A stretch of 41,674 bases of DNA from an uncultured Acidobacteriia bacterium (GCA_903881085.1 CAIRSA010000467.1:1-41674), one strand, 5' to 3'. Positions 1 to 8,345 are shown, counted from the first letter of the stretch. Translations and numbers: made by a program. The notes: a model not told the origin generated them from the sequence alone.

Positions 1-76
1 GTCGCCACCAGAGCCCGTCTCCGCTTCACCGGCACGCTCAGATTAGCACGCGCTTCCCACGTGCATACCTAAAACC

Positions 77-118
77 GGAACTTTCTACTTTGCTGGGAAT
101 AGGAACTTTCTACTTTGC
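77..118. repeat. Direct repeat of 17 nt upstream of comM
   Basis: GGAACTTTCTACTTTGC occurs twice (77-93 and 102-118) with a 25-bp period. Repeated short motifs of this kind are typical of transposon ends, so this may be the terminus of a lost insertion sequence, but no transposase is visible beside it. An extended -10-like TGCTATAGT lies at 151-159, just before comM. The rest of 1-170 holds no gene that I can see. Confidence 0.5.
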
Positions 119-170
119 CTTGACAAGGGAGCTGCTAAGTTCGTTGCAGGTGCTATAGTGGAGTCAGCCA

Positions 171-1691
171 ATGGCGCTGTTTCGTACCCGCAGCGCTGCC
201 GTATACGGCATTGATGCTCATTTGATCGATGTCGAAGTCGACATGTATTCGTCGAAATCGCAGCGCGACTTCATCACCGTGGGAATGCCCGATACCGCAG
301 TACGCGAGAGTCGCGAGCGCATCAAATCGGCGCTGATGAACTCAGGTTTCCACTACCCCGCCAAGGCAATCACTATCAATCTCGCGCCCGCCAATGTGCG
401 CAAAGAGGGCGCGGGCTTCGACCTTCCTATGGCTATGGGCATCCTCGGTGCAATGGGCACGGTGGGTCGCATGGACGATCACCTGCTGGTGGGCGAACTC
501 TCGCTCGATGGTGCCGTGCGTCCCGTGCGGGGAGCATTGTCGATTGCTGTTTGCGCGCGCAAGCAAGGGATCCACAACCTGATCGTGCCGCAGGATAACG
601 CGGCTGAAGCAGCCGTCGTGGAGGGCGTGAACGTTTTTGGCGTAAAGCATCTTTCCGACGTGGTGGCACTGTTAACGGCAACGGAAATTGTCGCCCCGGC
701 AGTCGGCGCGCGCAACGGCGTATGTGCCGCGCACGAAGATACCCCGGACTTCCGCGACGTGCGGGGGCAAACCACCGCCAAACGCGCTCTCGAAGTAGCC
801 GCTGCGGGCGCGCACAACGTGCTCATGATCGGACCGCCCGGCTCGGGCAAGACAATGCTCGCCAAGCGGCTCGCGGGCATACTGCCGCCGCTCACCTTTG
901 AGGAGGCGATTGAGACCACGCAGGTTCACTCCATAGCTGGACTGCTCCCGAGTAAGTCCGGGCTGCTCTCTGCGCGGCCATTCCGCTCGCCACACCATAC
1001 CGTTTCAGACGCGGGGCTGATCGGCGGCGGATCCGGGACGGCACGGCCTGGAGAGGTAAGCCTCGCCAATCACGGCATTCTCTTCCTCGACGAATTGCCT
1101 GAGTTCCCCCGCAATGTGCTCGAAATGCTGCGGCAGCCTCTCGAAGACGGCCAGGTGACAATCGCGCGATCCAACATGACGCTGACCTTTCCAGCCATGT
1201 TTACACTGGTCGGAGCCATGAATCCTTGTAGATGCGGCTATTTCGGCGACGCCTCCAAGGAATGTAGATGCACGCCAGCAATGATCCAGCAGTATCTGGG
1301 TAAGATTTCCGGTCCGCTGCTCGACCGCATCGACATGCACATCGAAGTACCTGCGGTCGCATATAAAGAATTGCGGGGGAACGGCGATGGGACAACTTCC
1401 GAGCAGATGCGCGAGCGTGTGCTGCGGACCCGTGCGCGGCAACGGGCGCGCGGGTATTACAACGCCCACCTTCCGCCGCAACAATTGCGAAAGCTGACAG
1501 CGCTCGATGACGCCGGCGAGCGAACCCTCGAAATGGCCGTTCGCCGCATGGGGCTCTCGGCGCGGGCGCATGACCGTATTCTGAAGGTCGCACGCACTAT
1601 TGCCGATCTTGCAGAAAGCGAGTGCGTGTCCGCCAAGCATGTCGCGGAAGCGGTGCAGTACCGGAGTCTGGATCGCAATTACTGGAGTTGA
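171..1691 (+). CDS. comM: YifB/ComM family Mg-chelatase-like AAA+ ATPase
   Basis: A 506-residue protein of the usual YifB/ComM length. In proteobacteria ComM is a hexameric helicase that promotes branch migration during natural transformation; that role is known for the family and inferred here. The N-terminal ChlI/Lon-protease-like domain covers about residues 1-180 (AVRPVRGALSIA near 120). It is followed by the AAA+ module with Walker A GPPGSGKT near residue 221, Walker B ILFLDELPEF near 303, the NPCRCGYFGD segment typical of the family, and the C-terminal Mg-chelatase helical domain ending SLDRNYWS. The start fits because MALFRTRSAAVYGIDA is a standard family N-terminus. It stands alone on this strand; a decayed inverted copy of its 5' third lies 260 bp downstream. 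Confidence 0.95.
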   Translation: MALFRTRSAAVYGIDAHLIDVEVDMYSSKSQRDFITVGMPDTAVRESRERIKSALMNSGFHYPAKAITINLAPANVRKEGAGFDLPMAMGILGAMGTVGRMDDHLLVGELSLDGAVRPVRGALSIAVCARKQGIHNLIVPQDNAAEAAVVEGVNVFGVKHLSDVVALLTATEIVAPAVGARNGVCAAHEDTPDFRDVRGQTTAKRALEVAAAGAHNVLMIGPPGSGKTMLAKRLAGILPPLTFEEAIETTQVHSIAGLLPSKSGLLSARPFRSPHHTVSDAGLIGGGSGTARPGEVSLANHGILFLDELPEFPRNVLEMLRQPLEDGQVTIARSNMTLTFPAMFTLVGAMNPCRCGYFGDASKECRCTPAMIQQYLGKISGPLLDRIDMHIEVPAVAYKELRGNGDGTTSEQMRERVLRTRARQRARGYYNAHLPPQQLRKLTALDDAGERTLEMAVRRMGLSARAHDRILKVARTIADLAESECVSAKHVAEAVQYRSLDRNYWS

Positions 1692-1949
1692 TTTTGGCTG
1701 CGGACGCGCAGGTGGCTCCGCGCATGAAGTTTGTTTAGCCAAATACTCGTGGCCCTGACGTAATCACGCCGCAATTTCCATGTGAACCTGCGGTAGGTCC
1801 ATTGGCCAAGTTCCGAAACACGAATGTAATAGCGATTCGGACTTGTTGAATTTTGAGAATCACCCGCCGAATAAAGTGTGCCGCAACCGGCTTGCCTCTC
1901 GCCAGAATAACTACATCCGAGGGTAACCATCTATCCGTTTCGGGAGAGC

Positions 1950-2334
1950 GCGCCCGTTGCGATCAACAGCGCACCACGCACCGGCCGGATGGCGCCATCC
2001 AGCTACAGTTCGCCCGCCAGCAGATGGTCGTTCCTGCATTTGACTGTGCCCATAGCGCCGAGGATTCCCATCGCCATGGGCAGGTCAAAACCCGCGCCCT
2101 CTTTGCGCACGTTGGCTGGTGCAAGGTTGATTGCGATGGATTTCGCCGGATAATGAAAGCCCGAATTCATGAGCGCCTATTTGATCCGCTCGCTGCCCTC
2201 ACAAACCGCCGTATCGGGCATTCCAACTGTAACGAAATCGCGCTGCGAGCCCAACCCACACATGTCGACCTCAACATCGAGCAGCTGAGCATCGATTCCG
2301 TACCCGCAGCGCTGCGGGTACGGAACAGGGCCAG
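1950..2334 (-). pseudogene. Decayed inverted duplicate of the comM 5' region
   Basis: Read on the minus strand, this segment aligns codon by codon with the first ~125 codons of the intact comM at 171-555. Recognisable stretches include ALFRTRSAA, MPDTAV, NLAPANVRKEGAGFDLPMAM and RPVRGAL. The start ATG is replaced by CTG, and two in-frame TAG codons interrupt the reading (in the contexts ATCAAATAG and GAACTGTAG). Nucleotide identity is clear but third positions and many others differ, so the copy is old or came from a diverged paralogue. It ends abruptly near 1950 and has no AAA+ module, so it cannot make a working protein. The interval 1692-1949 between the two copies holds no gene that I can see. 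Confidence 0.88.
2296..2325. repeat. Perfect 30-bp palindrome inside the comM remnant
   Basis: The 15-nt arm TTCCGTACCCGCAGC (2296-2310) is followed directly by its exact reverse complement (2311-2325). The matching place in intact comM (about 180-208) is only a quasi-palindrome with a GCAGCGCTGC core, so the right arm was apparently rewritten to match the left. Confidence 0.9.
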
Positions 2335-2363
2335 TTGCTGCCTTGCAGTGCAGCAACGCCGCC

Positions 2364-2999
2364 TTACTTCAGCAGTTTCACGCGAATGTTTTTATAATGA
2401 ACCACGCTACCCGGATCGTGCCCCTGCAACGCAAACGTGCCATGGTCGAGCGTACGGCCCGCGCCCTCGCGTCCACCGTTCCAATCCGCGGGCTGCGTCC
2501 AGTTCACAACTTGCTTGCCATTTAACTTAATGACAACGTTGTTACCCTTCACGATGATGTGCTCAGTGAACCACTCGTTGTCCTTGGTAATGTCTTTGAT
2601 CACCTCTTCGCCGACGTCCTGCACGTGATACAGGCTGCCGCTTTTCACTTTGTCTTTCACGAAGGTGTTGTTCACCTGCACTTCAAAGCCTTTTTTCGGA
2701 AAGCCCTTGTCCTGGAAAATCGTGTGAAAGTAGACGCCGCCGTTGGAGTTCGGCTCGGCCTTCACATCCACCATCAGCTCAAAGTTCTTGAAGTCGTGGT
2801 TGTTCACCGGACCATCGTAAAAGGCATGCGCAACCGGTCCGTGCGCAACCAGCGCGCCGTCTTTGACGGTGAACGAAGTCTGGTCGCCGCCCACTTTCCA
2901 GCCGCTAAAATCTTTGCCGTTGAATAACTGAATCCAGCCCTTTTGCGCGAAGGCCGCGGGCATGGCGATGAGCATCAAGCTCAGAGTTAAAACTTTCAT
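2364..2999 (-). CDS. Secreted DUF1080 (3-keto-disaccharide hydrolase-like) protein
   Basis: A 211-residue protein with a clear signal peptide (MKVLTLSLMLIAMPAAFAQ) followed by one DUF1080 domain. Hallmarks are IQLFNGKDFSGWKVGG at the mature N-terminus, GGVYFHT in the middle, GSLYHV, and the terminal strand GHDPGSVVHYKNIRVKLL. DUF1080 is a concanavalin-like beta-sandwich abundant in Acidobacteriota, Planctomycetota and Verrucomicrobiota. Some members hydrolyse 3-keto-glycosides; the substrate here cannot be read from sequence. The ATG shares ATGA with the stop codon of the upstream membrane protein gene, so the two are probably translated in a coupled way. Confidence 0.9.
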   Translation of the reverse strand: MKVLTLSLMLIAMPAAFAQKGWIQLFNGKDFSGWKVGGDQTSFTVKDGALVAHGPVAHAFYDGPVNNHDFKNFELMVDVKAEPNSNGGVYFHTIFQDKGFPKKGFEVQVNNTFVKDKVKSGSLYHVQDVGEEVIKDITKDNEWFTEHIIVKGNNVVIKLNGKQVVNWTQPADWNGGREGAGRTLDHGTFALQGHDPGSVVHYKNIRVKLLK

Positions 3000-3727
3000 G
3001 GTTGTCCTCGCGTTGATTGTATCATTCCGGATGGGGCGTTCAAAGTCAGCTCGGGCACAATCTGGTTTGCATTCACGCCCAGTTGGTCGGCAATTAAAAA
3101 TGCCAGCCGGCCCCAGCTATCGATTTCGTGGGTGGGCCCTCTTTCGGCAAGCAGTTCCCCATAATTCAGGCCGCGCACGGCCCGCGCCAGATCTCCGAAA
3201 GTCACTATGCCTTTGGGCAGCGCCAGGGTAAAAATGGGAGTCACCCACATCAGACCGGCCCACACAGCAACTCCCCAAATGGCAAACCCAAAGCTCTCCC
3301 ACAAGGATGAGATCGATAGCTCACTGTCAAAAATGGGAATCAACGCCACCGCCACGCAGAATGCCAGCATCAGCGCCGCCAGGCCATCGTGCCGCCGCAG
3401 ATCGGGGATTCGCAACGGCGCGCGGGCCTGGATGCGCCGCCAGATCCCTCGCCTGGCAATCATCGGCAGGTGCGGCTCGATTGCCGCGGATGGCTTGATT
3501 TCACGCCTGTCCAGCTTCAACTCTTGCGCCAGCACCTTTCGAATTCGAAAAAATGAATTAATCGTCAAATAGCGATTCTTGAATGGTTCAAACTGAGGAT
3601 CGCTCTTAGCGGCCACCAACAGAAAAAGATCGCCTACGGTGCGAACCTGTTCGAGCTCATGACTCTGGAATCGAACTACAAATTCGAGTTCCACCCGTCC
3701 CACCAGCTCATCAAAATCAATGGCCAT
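2996..3727 (-). CDS. Membrane protein flanked by acyl-carrier-like helical segments
   Basis: A 243-residue protein that I cannot assign to a named family. Residues about 1-90 are soluble and helical, with FDELVGRVELEF and VRTVGDLFLLV, patterns reminiscent of phosphopantetheine-carrier domains, but the DSL serine is not evident. Two hydrophobic segments follow (GLAALMLAFCVAVALIPIF and FGFAIWGVAVWAGLMWV). After them comes a second soluble part with VTFGDLARAV and DSWGRLAFLIADQLGVNANQI, which again looks carrier-like. It overlaps the DUF1080 gene by 4 bp and is therefore likely cotranscribed with it. A carrier-domain relationship is a guess; a simple helical membrane protein is the alternative. 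Confidence 0.75.
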   Translation of the reverse strand: MAIDFDELVGRVELEFVVRFQSHELEQVRTVGDLFLLVAAKSDPQFEPFKNRYLTINSFFRIRKVLAQELKLDRREIKPSAAIEPHLPMIARRGIWRRIQARAPLRIPDLRRHDGLAALMLAFCVAVALIPIFDSELSISSLWESFGFAIWGVAVWAGLMWVTPIFTLALPKGIVTFGDLARAVRGLNYGELLAERGPTHEIDSWGRLAFLIADQLGVNANQIVPELTLNAPSGMIQSTRGQP

Positions 3728-3742
3728 ACTCTAACTTTAACC

Positions 3743-5020
3743 CTAGACCGGTGGCCGCAGCCGGAATCGCACGTACACGCTTGCGCCCCACGGATGCGGG
3801 CCATAGTAGGACTGAAGGTCCGCTGGTACGGCATACATACTTACATTCCCGCCAACCCCAACGGTCAACTTACGCAAACTCCCCAAATCGCGCGTGAATC
3901 CTGCAGTGTAAGCCTGAATGCGAAACGTGCGGTCTTCCAGCTTCGCGTTGCCCGGAAGCAACTCGTCCTTATCCACTAACTCAATCCGGCCAGTTAGAAA
4001 GTTCCGCTTACTGACGGGATACACCGTCTCCGCCAAGTAAGAGTTCGTGTTCCGCTGCGTCAAGGTGTTATGATTCCGCCCCCAGATGATACTGGTCGAC
4101 CACGCATTCCCAAACAGCATCGGCCTTGTGTAGTGGATTGATGCCGTGGCGCGCACAACATCCTCCCCCGGCGCCGATTGCCGCTCTGGATTCGTCAAGC
4201 GTCCCGCCGAGACCTGCGCCATCCAATTAGCCGATGGCGCGACTGAGACACGTCCGGAGTACGAATTTATCGGCCCCCAATCGATATTCCAGCGGTTCTC
4301 ATTCGGCTCCGTGCCATAGAAACTGCTCGCTTCAACGCGCAGCCACTTGTGCTGCATCGCTACGGTGGCCACGTTGTTGGCGATGTGCGTCGAGTCCTGC
4401 AGATGATGCGAAATCGTGGCCTGCGGAATATCGGCGGCCGACGCGCGATGCGGAAAAGCCACTGGTCCCAATGCCGGATCTCCAACCGCCGCGTAATAGG
4501 CGTGGAACATCGTACTCTCGCCCAAAGGCCGCGCATAATGGACGCCCAGCCCCATCACAAAATCATGCGGATGCTGTGCGTCAACCAGTGCCTTGCCATA
4601 CGCAGTCTCGCCCGTTTGAAACAACAGCGGGTAACTCCGCTTCGTAACAGTAGCAGGCTCCAGGCTGAACATGCCTTCGATCATTACGCTTCCCCGCCCC
4701 AGCTTATGTTCCGCCGAGATCATGCCCCAATTGGTTGAGTACAACTTATCGCCACCGCGCGGCCCGCTCTGCTGGGATTCCACGAAGTAGCCTTGTCCCA
4801 TCAGCATCACATTCCACGCGCCCGCGCGCTGCATGATCATCGGCATCTCCCAACTGCGCGGATTCATGCTCGTGCCCGACGCCAGGCCCATCAAATACAT
4901 CTCCGGATCGTTCGCGGGCATCGACTTTTTCGACATGGAATGGTCCATGTGCGAATGGTCGTGCTCCATCGTCTGGGCCTGCAACGACAGTGCCCAAACA
5001 GAAAACAAAATTGAAAGCAT
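3743..5020 (-). CDS. Putative outer-membrane barrel protein with His/Met-rich N-terminus
   Basis: A 425-residue protein with a signal peptide (MLSILFSVWALSLQAQ). The mature N-terminus is rich in metal-ligand residues (MEHDHSHMDHSM, then many Met residues through about 75). The remainder is built of alternating amphipathic strands with aromatic girdles, including LLFQTGETAYGKALVD, QHPHDFVMGLGVHYA and DPALGPVAFPHRASA, and ends in a C-terminal strand (YVRFRLRPPV). This fits an outer-membrane beta-barrel. Close relatives in Acidobacteriota tend to sit with copper-efflux genes, which together with the His/Met tail suggests a copper or other metal role. That is inference: no P-type ATPase or multicopper oxidase is in this window. 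The Cys/His-rich gene 54 bp upstream is the likely partner. Confidence 0.8.
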   Translation of the reverse strand: MLSILFSVWALSLQAQTMEHDHSHMDHSMSKKSMPANDPEMYLMGLASGTSMNPRSWEMPMIMQRAGAWNVMLMGQGYFVESQQSGPRGGDKLYSTNWGMISAEHKLGRGSVMIEGMFSLEPATVTKRSYPLLFQTGETAYGKALVDAQHPHDFVMGLGVHYARPLGESTMFHAYYAAVGDPALGPVAFPHRASAADIPQATISHHLQDSTHIANNVATVAMQHKWLRVEASSFYGTEPNENRWNIDWGPINSYSGRVSVAPSANWMAQVSAGRLTNPERQSAPGEDVVRATASIHYTRPMLFGNAWSTSIIWGRNHNTLTQRNTNSYLAETVYPVSKRNFLTGRIELVDKDELLPGNAKLEDRTFRIQAYTAGFTRDLGSLRKLTVGVGGNVSMYAVPADLQSYYGPHPWGASVYVRFRLRPPV

Positions 5021-5074
5021 ACACGTCTCCCGTTAAAATTTCGAAATGGCAATCGAAGAGTTACAGGAGAAAAA

Positions 5075-5413
5075 TCAGATTCGAAGAACAGCGAAAAGTG
5101 GAGGGTCTGCGGGTCTCGGCAGGATAGTTGGCGCACCAGGCACGTCCAATGAAACCAACTGGAAAGAAGTCGCCGCTGGTAGTGTGGCCGCTACAGCCAA
5201 CATCGTATGATCGCCAGATTGCGCCCCGCGGACATCGGCCACCGGATTCTGCGCACAGGACGTTTCCACATGCCTTTGCGGCTTCTGTCGATGGCATGGC
5301 GGTAGCTTCTTTTGCGAAGCGCAGTTCTCATCCGCGCACCGCGCCAGGCATTGCAAATTCACCGCAATCAGCGCCACAACCAACAGCACGATCTGTAGCC
5401 ACCCACGCTTCAT
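5075..5413 (-). CDS. Small secreted Cys/His-rich protein
   Basis: 112 residues, not assignable to a named family. A hydrophobic N-terminal segment (IVLLVVALIAVNL) acts as signal or anchor. It is followed by a cluster of possible metal ligands: Cys22, Cys26, Cys31, the pair Cys40-His41, His48 and Cys53. The remaining half is low-complexity Ala/Pro/Leu. The gene lies directly upstream of the His/Met-rich barrel gene on the same strand, so a joint metal-handling role is plausible. Its start is 49 bp from the start of the divergent esterase gene, so that short gap must hold both promoters. Confidence 0.7.
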   Translation of the reverse strand: MKRGWLQIVLLVVALIAVNLQCLARCADENCASQKKLPPCHRQKPQRHVETSCAQNPVADVRGAQSGDHTMLAVAATLPAATSFQLVSLDVPGAPTILPRPADPPLFAVLRI

Positions 5414-5462
5414 CTATCCCTTTATCTTAGCGCCAACCGTGCAAATTTGATATCGTGAGCCC

Positions 5463-7148
5463 ATGACGCCTCGCCTTTTCACGCTGCTCGCCGCCGCCAC
5501 AACCTTAATCGCGCAACAGCGCCCGAATATTCCCCAAGGCCCGCAAACCGGCATGTGGGAGGTCGTACCGGAGAAATCGAACGTCCTCCAGCGCGGAGAT
5601 CTGGAGATCGTCACCTTCGAAAAGCCCGAGACCCTGGGCCAACTCGAAGACCTCTACCGCAGGAGCCAGTCAGCCAGACCCGAGCCAGCCACGCTAACCA
5701 CACAGTTCTTCCGCTCGCCCACCGACAACTCAGTGCAACCCTACGCCTTGTGGTTGCCGAAGGATTTCGATCCGCAAAAGGCATACCCGCTCGTCGTCCA
5801 ACTGCACGGCCTCAACTTCCGCAAAATCCACGCCGGCCTGCGCGCGCAGTTCCGCGGCATGGGCCTGGCGCCGTGGATCGATGCCAACTATCCCGTGATC
5901 GTGGTGCAATGCTTCGGCCGCCAAAGCACCTTCTACAACGGCATGGGCGAAGTCGACATTCTGGCCACCATCGCCGACGTCTCCCATCGCTTCAAGGTGG
6001 CTGACGACCGCGTCTACATCATGGGCCACTCCATGGGCGGCGCAGGCTCCTACACCATCGGACTGCACTATCCACAGATGTTCGGCGGCATCACCCCTAT
6101 CGATGCAGCCATGGGCCGCGGAGTGCCATCGCCTGGGGAAGTCCCCGCGTGGATGAAGCCGCAAACAGTGATGACAAATCCCCAATTGCTCTTCCCCAAC
6201 GCCCGCAATGTAGACGTGTTCATGAAAAACGCCGGCGCAGGCATCCAGCGCACGTCAACCGAATACACCGATGGCATTGTCGCCGCCGGCGGGTTCTCCA
6301 CCACTGAATCTTTCCCCAACATGCCGCACGGCTTCCAACAGTTCTACCCCTACGCGAATTTCGAAGCGCAGCTCGTCGCCCATCCCATCAAGCGCGACCC
6401 CAGCGAAGTGAAGTTCTTCACCAACACGCTGCAATACAATCAGGCCTATTGGCTTACCATAGACCGCCTCACTCGCCATGGAGAAGAGTCGCTCGTCACA
6501 GCCAAGCGAGACAGGAGCATCACCGTCACCACGAAGAACATAGACGCGCTCTCATTCCCCGCTTCCGTCGCTGTAAAGATCGATGGTCAGGACGTCGCAA
6601 GCCCCGCCAGCGGCCACTTCGCCAAGGTCAACGGCCAATGGCAAGCGGTCGCAGAACCCGCCATCGCAGCCAAGCGGCATGGCCTGCAAGGACCCATCGG
6701 CGACGCCTTCAACTCGCGCTTCCTCGCCGTCTACGGAGAAGGCAATCGCAACCTCGCCATCGCCGAATTGGACGCCGTTCGCAACCCACCCGGCCGCATG
6801 ATCATCCACGGCGACTTCCCCATGAAGGCCGCCGCAAAGGTCAACGCCGATGACATTGCTAACTCCAATTTGATCCTCTTCGGCACGCCCGAAACCAACC
6901 CCGTGCTGAAGCGCATCGCCTCGAAACTGCCCGCCGCGCTGCTTACGGGCAATAGCGTGTTCATCTATCCGAACCCCGAGAATCCGCAGCATTACGTCGT
7001 AGTGTGGAGCACGAAGGTCCTCAGTTCCAACAGCGAACTGTTGCGCGCCGGCTTCCTGCTGCCCATCAATCTGCTGCCCGATTACGTAGAAGCGAAAGAC
7101 GGCCAGATCAGCTCAGGCGGCCACTTCGATAACGATTGGAAAAAGTAA
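5463..7148 (+). CDS. Secreted alpha/beta-hydrolase (esterase/polyesterase-like)
   Basis: 561 residues starting with a short signal peptide (MTPRLFTLLAAATTLIAQ). The alpha/beta-hydrolase core spans about residues 90-320: PLVVQLHGLN gives the oxyanion-hole region, GHSMGGAGSY near residue 188 is the G-x-S-x-G nucleophile elbow, and NMPHGFQQF supplies a plausible catalytic His. This layout matches the prolyl-oligopeptidase-like, PHB-depolymerase/feruloyl-esterase group. The roughly 230 C-terminal residues are beta-rich and include a further segment (NLILFGTPETNPVLKRIASKLP) seen in large secreted acidobacterial esterases. The substrate is unknown. It is monocistronic and divergent from the small Cys/His protein. 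Confidence 0.88.
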   Translation: MTPRLFTLLAAATTLIAQQRPNIPQGPQTGMWEVVPEKSNVLQRGDLEIVTFEKPETLGQLEDLYRRSQSARPEPATLTTQFFRSPTDNSVQPYALWLPKDFDPQKAYPLVVQLHGLNFRKIHAGLRAQFRGMGLAPWIDANYPVIVVQCFGRQSTFYNGMGEVDILATIADVSHRFKVADDRVYIMGHSMGGAGSYTIGLHYPQMFGGITPIDAAMGRGVPSPGEVPAWMKPQTVMTNPQLLFPNARNVDVFMKNAGAGIQRTSTEYTDGIVAAGGFSTTESFPNMPHGFQQFYPYANFEAQLVAHPIKRDPSEVKFFTNTLQYNQAYWLTIDRLTRHGEESLVTAKRDRSITVTTKNIDALSFPASVAVKIDGQDVASPASGHFAKVNGQWQAVAEPAIAAKRHGLQGPIGDAFNSRFLAVYGEGNRNLAIAELDAVRNPPGRMIIHGDFPMKAAAKVNADDIANSNLILFGTPETNPVLKRIASKLPAALLTGNSVFIYPNPENPQHYVVVWSTKVLSSNSELLRAGFLLPINLLPDYVEAKDGQISSGGHFDNDWKK

Positions 7149-7704
7149 ATGAGCACGCTACCGGACTGCAAGTCCGTAGCCGATGATCGGGTCGGACGTA
7201 AGCCTCTCGACTTATCCGGCTTGTGCGACCTTTGCAGACTGCCGCCTTCCGCCGAAACCAGCGGGTTCCTCATGTTACAAGTTGACCCTGATTGATCTCC
7301 ACGTTGGTCGCCTGCCCCCCTTCGCTCCAAGGGAATTACCCCGCTTCACCGCCACTAATGCGCTTTCAAATCTTGCGCCGACGGAGCAGCCCGCCCATGG
7401 CCTCCGCGTCGGCACTTTCGGTCTCTCGGGTGCAGATCTCGCCTTTCGCCATATTGAGGTGAAACCTCCGGTGCCAATCAACAGTGATTGGAATTTCATC
7501 GTAGCGCTTTCGACTTGCGTCCTTTGCGGCTCGGCGTCTTTGCGTGAGATATGTTTCGCCTTGGCGTGACCGTCTTGCCGACCACAAAGGGGGGCGTGAG
7601 ACGCTCGCTATCGGGATTCGTAAGTATCTCACGCAAGGACACCAAGCCGCAAAGAAAATCCTATGCAATCTCCGGCACTCCGCGAGATACATATTGTCGG
7701 TTTG
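7149..7704. other. Gene-free interval with inverted repeat
   Basis: About 550 bp between the esterase stop and the 3' end of the ImmA/IrrE remnant. Short open frames occur on both strands, but none shows a recognisable domain, a signal peptide or a ribosome-binding site. The inverted repeat at 7522-7654 is its only clear structure. Confidence 0.6.
7522..7654. repeat. 30-nt inverted repeat pair (CTTTGCGGCTYGG type)
   Basis: The left arm at 7522-7551 begins CTTTGCGGCTCGGCGTC; the right arm at 7625-7654 is its reverse complement with 27 of 30 positions matching. The loop is 73 nt. Similar CTTTGCG...TTGCGTGAGA strings are scattered between genes of many bacteria, so this is probably a small non-coding repeat element. 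It lies directly 3' of the ImmA/IrrE remnant. Confidence 0.75.
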
Positions 7705-8345
7705 TGGTCGAAGACCTCGCTAGGCTTCACCCCAATAACTTGCCCGGCTTTGGTATGTGTGATCGTGAAGCCCCGAGACGAGTTACTTACTAAGTCCAGA
7801 AGGGCTTGGCCGAGTTTGTGGCGGCGGACTACGTAGTAGCTTGGCCCTCCTTCCGTTTCTTGCGCTTTGGCTTTTTGCCGGGCTTTGCTGTCGAGACAGT
7901 CTTGCTTGAATTGGCCGATGAGAGCCCTCCAAGTGGGTTCGCTTATCACGCCGGATTGAAGCGCCCTGTAGGCTGCTCACTTTGTAGCCGGCTGCCAATT
8001 CCGAGATTGCAGTTTTCCACTTTTCGAGTGGGTCGTTGCGGAGATTTCCCAGTAGGGCGCTCCCGGCGGCTGTCAGGAGAATCTCGCTTGCCACGTCATT
8101 GCAGTATTTTTCGATCGCGGCCTTCGTGTTTGCGCCGCTTAGACCGGTTGTTCCGAGCCAGGAGTGGACGAGCTAGTGCCGAGCGGTGAAGGCCCAGGCG
8201 GTCTTTGCGTCCTCATCGTTGATGATTACGAATGGGGCTAACGGGTCTGCAATTGCCAAGCCCCGGAATGTGTCGGCTGAGACGTTGGTGTGGTGGCTGC
8301 CCCGATTGCCGAGAAGCAGAACAAAGCCCGAGTGCCACTCCGCCA
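7705..8345 (-). pseudogene. ImmA/IrrE-family (COG2856) metallopeptidase pseudogene
   Basis: Minus-strand translation gives the characteristic order of the family: FVLLLGNRGSHHTNVSADTF, then FRGLAIADPLAPFVIIND and AKTAWAFTARH, then the zinc motif, then CNDVASEILL. A change of frame near 7975-7980 leads into AYRALQSGVISEPTW and the C-terminal GGPSYYVVRRHKLGQALLDL with THTKAGQVIGVKP. The zinc motif HExxH reads H-stop-LVH: the catalytic Glu codon is TAG at 8174-8176. The N-terminus is missing as well, cut off near the secreted-protein gene at 8373. ImmA/IrrE proteins are regulators or toxins of mobile elements and toxin-antitoxin systems; this one is dead. Confidence 0.88.

Noticed and set aside
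120..159. TTGACA (120-125) with TATAGT (154-159) as a sigma70 promoter for comM
   Set aside because: The spacer is 28 nt instead of about 17, so the two boxes cannot work together. Only an extended -10 reading remains possible.
1853..2530. 225-codon open frame on the plus strand
   Set aside because: It is the antisense reading of the comM remnant and of the DUF1080 3' end; its antisense partner explains the sequence.
7183..7569. 128-codon open frame on the plus strand downstream of the esterase
   Set aside because: It runs into the inverted repeat arm and shows no domain or start signal; overlapping frames on the other strand are equally open.
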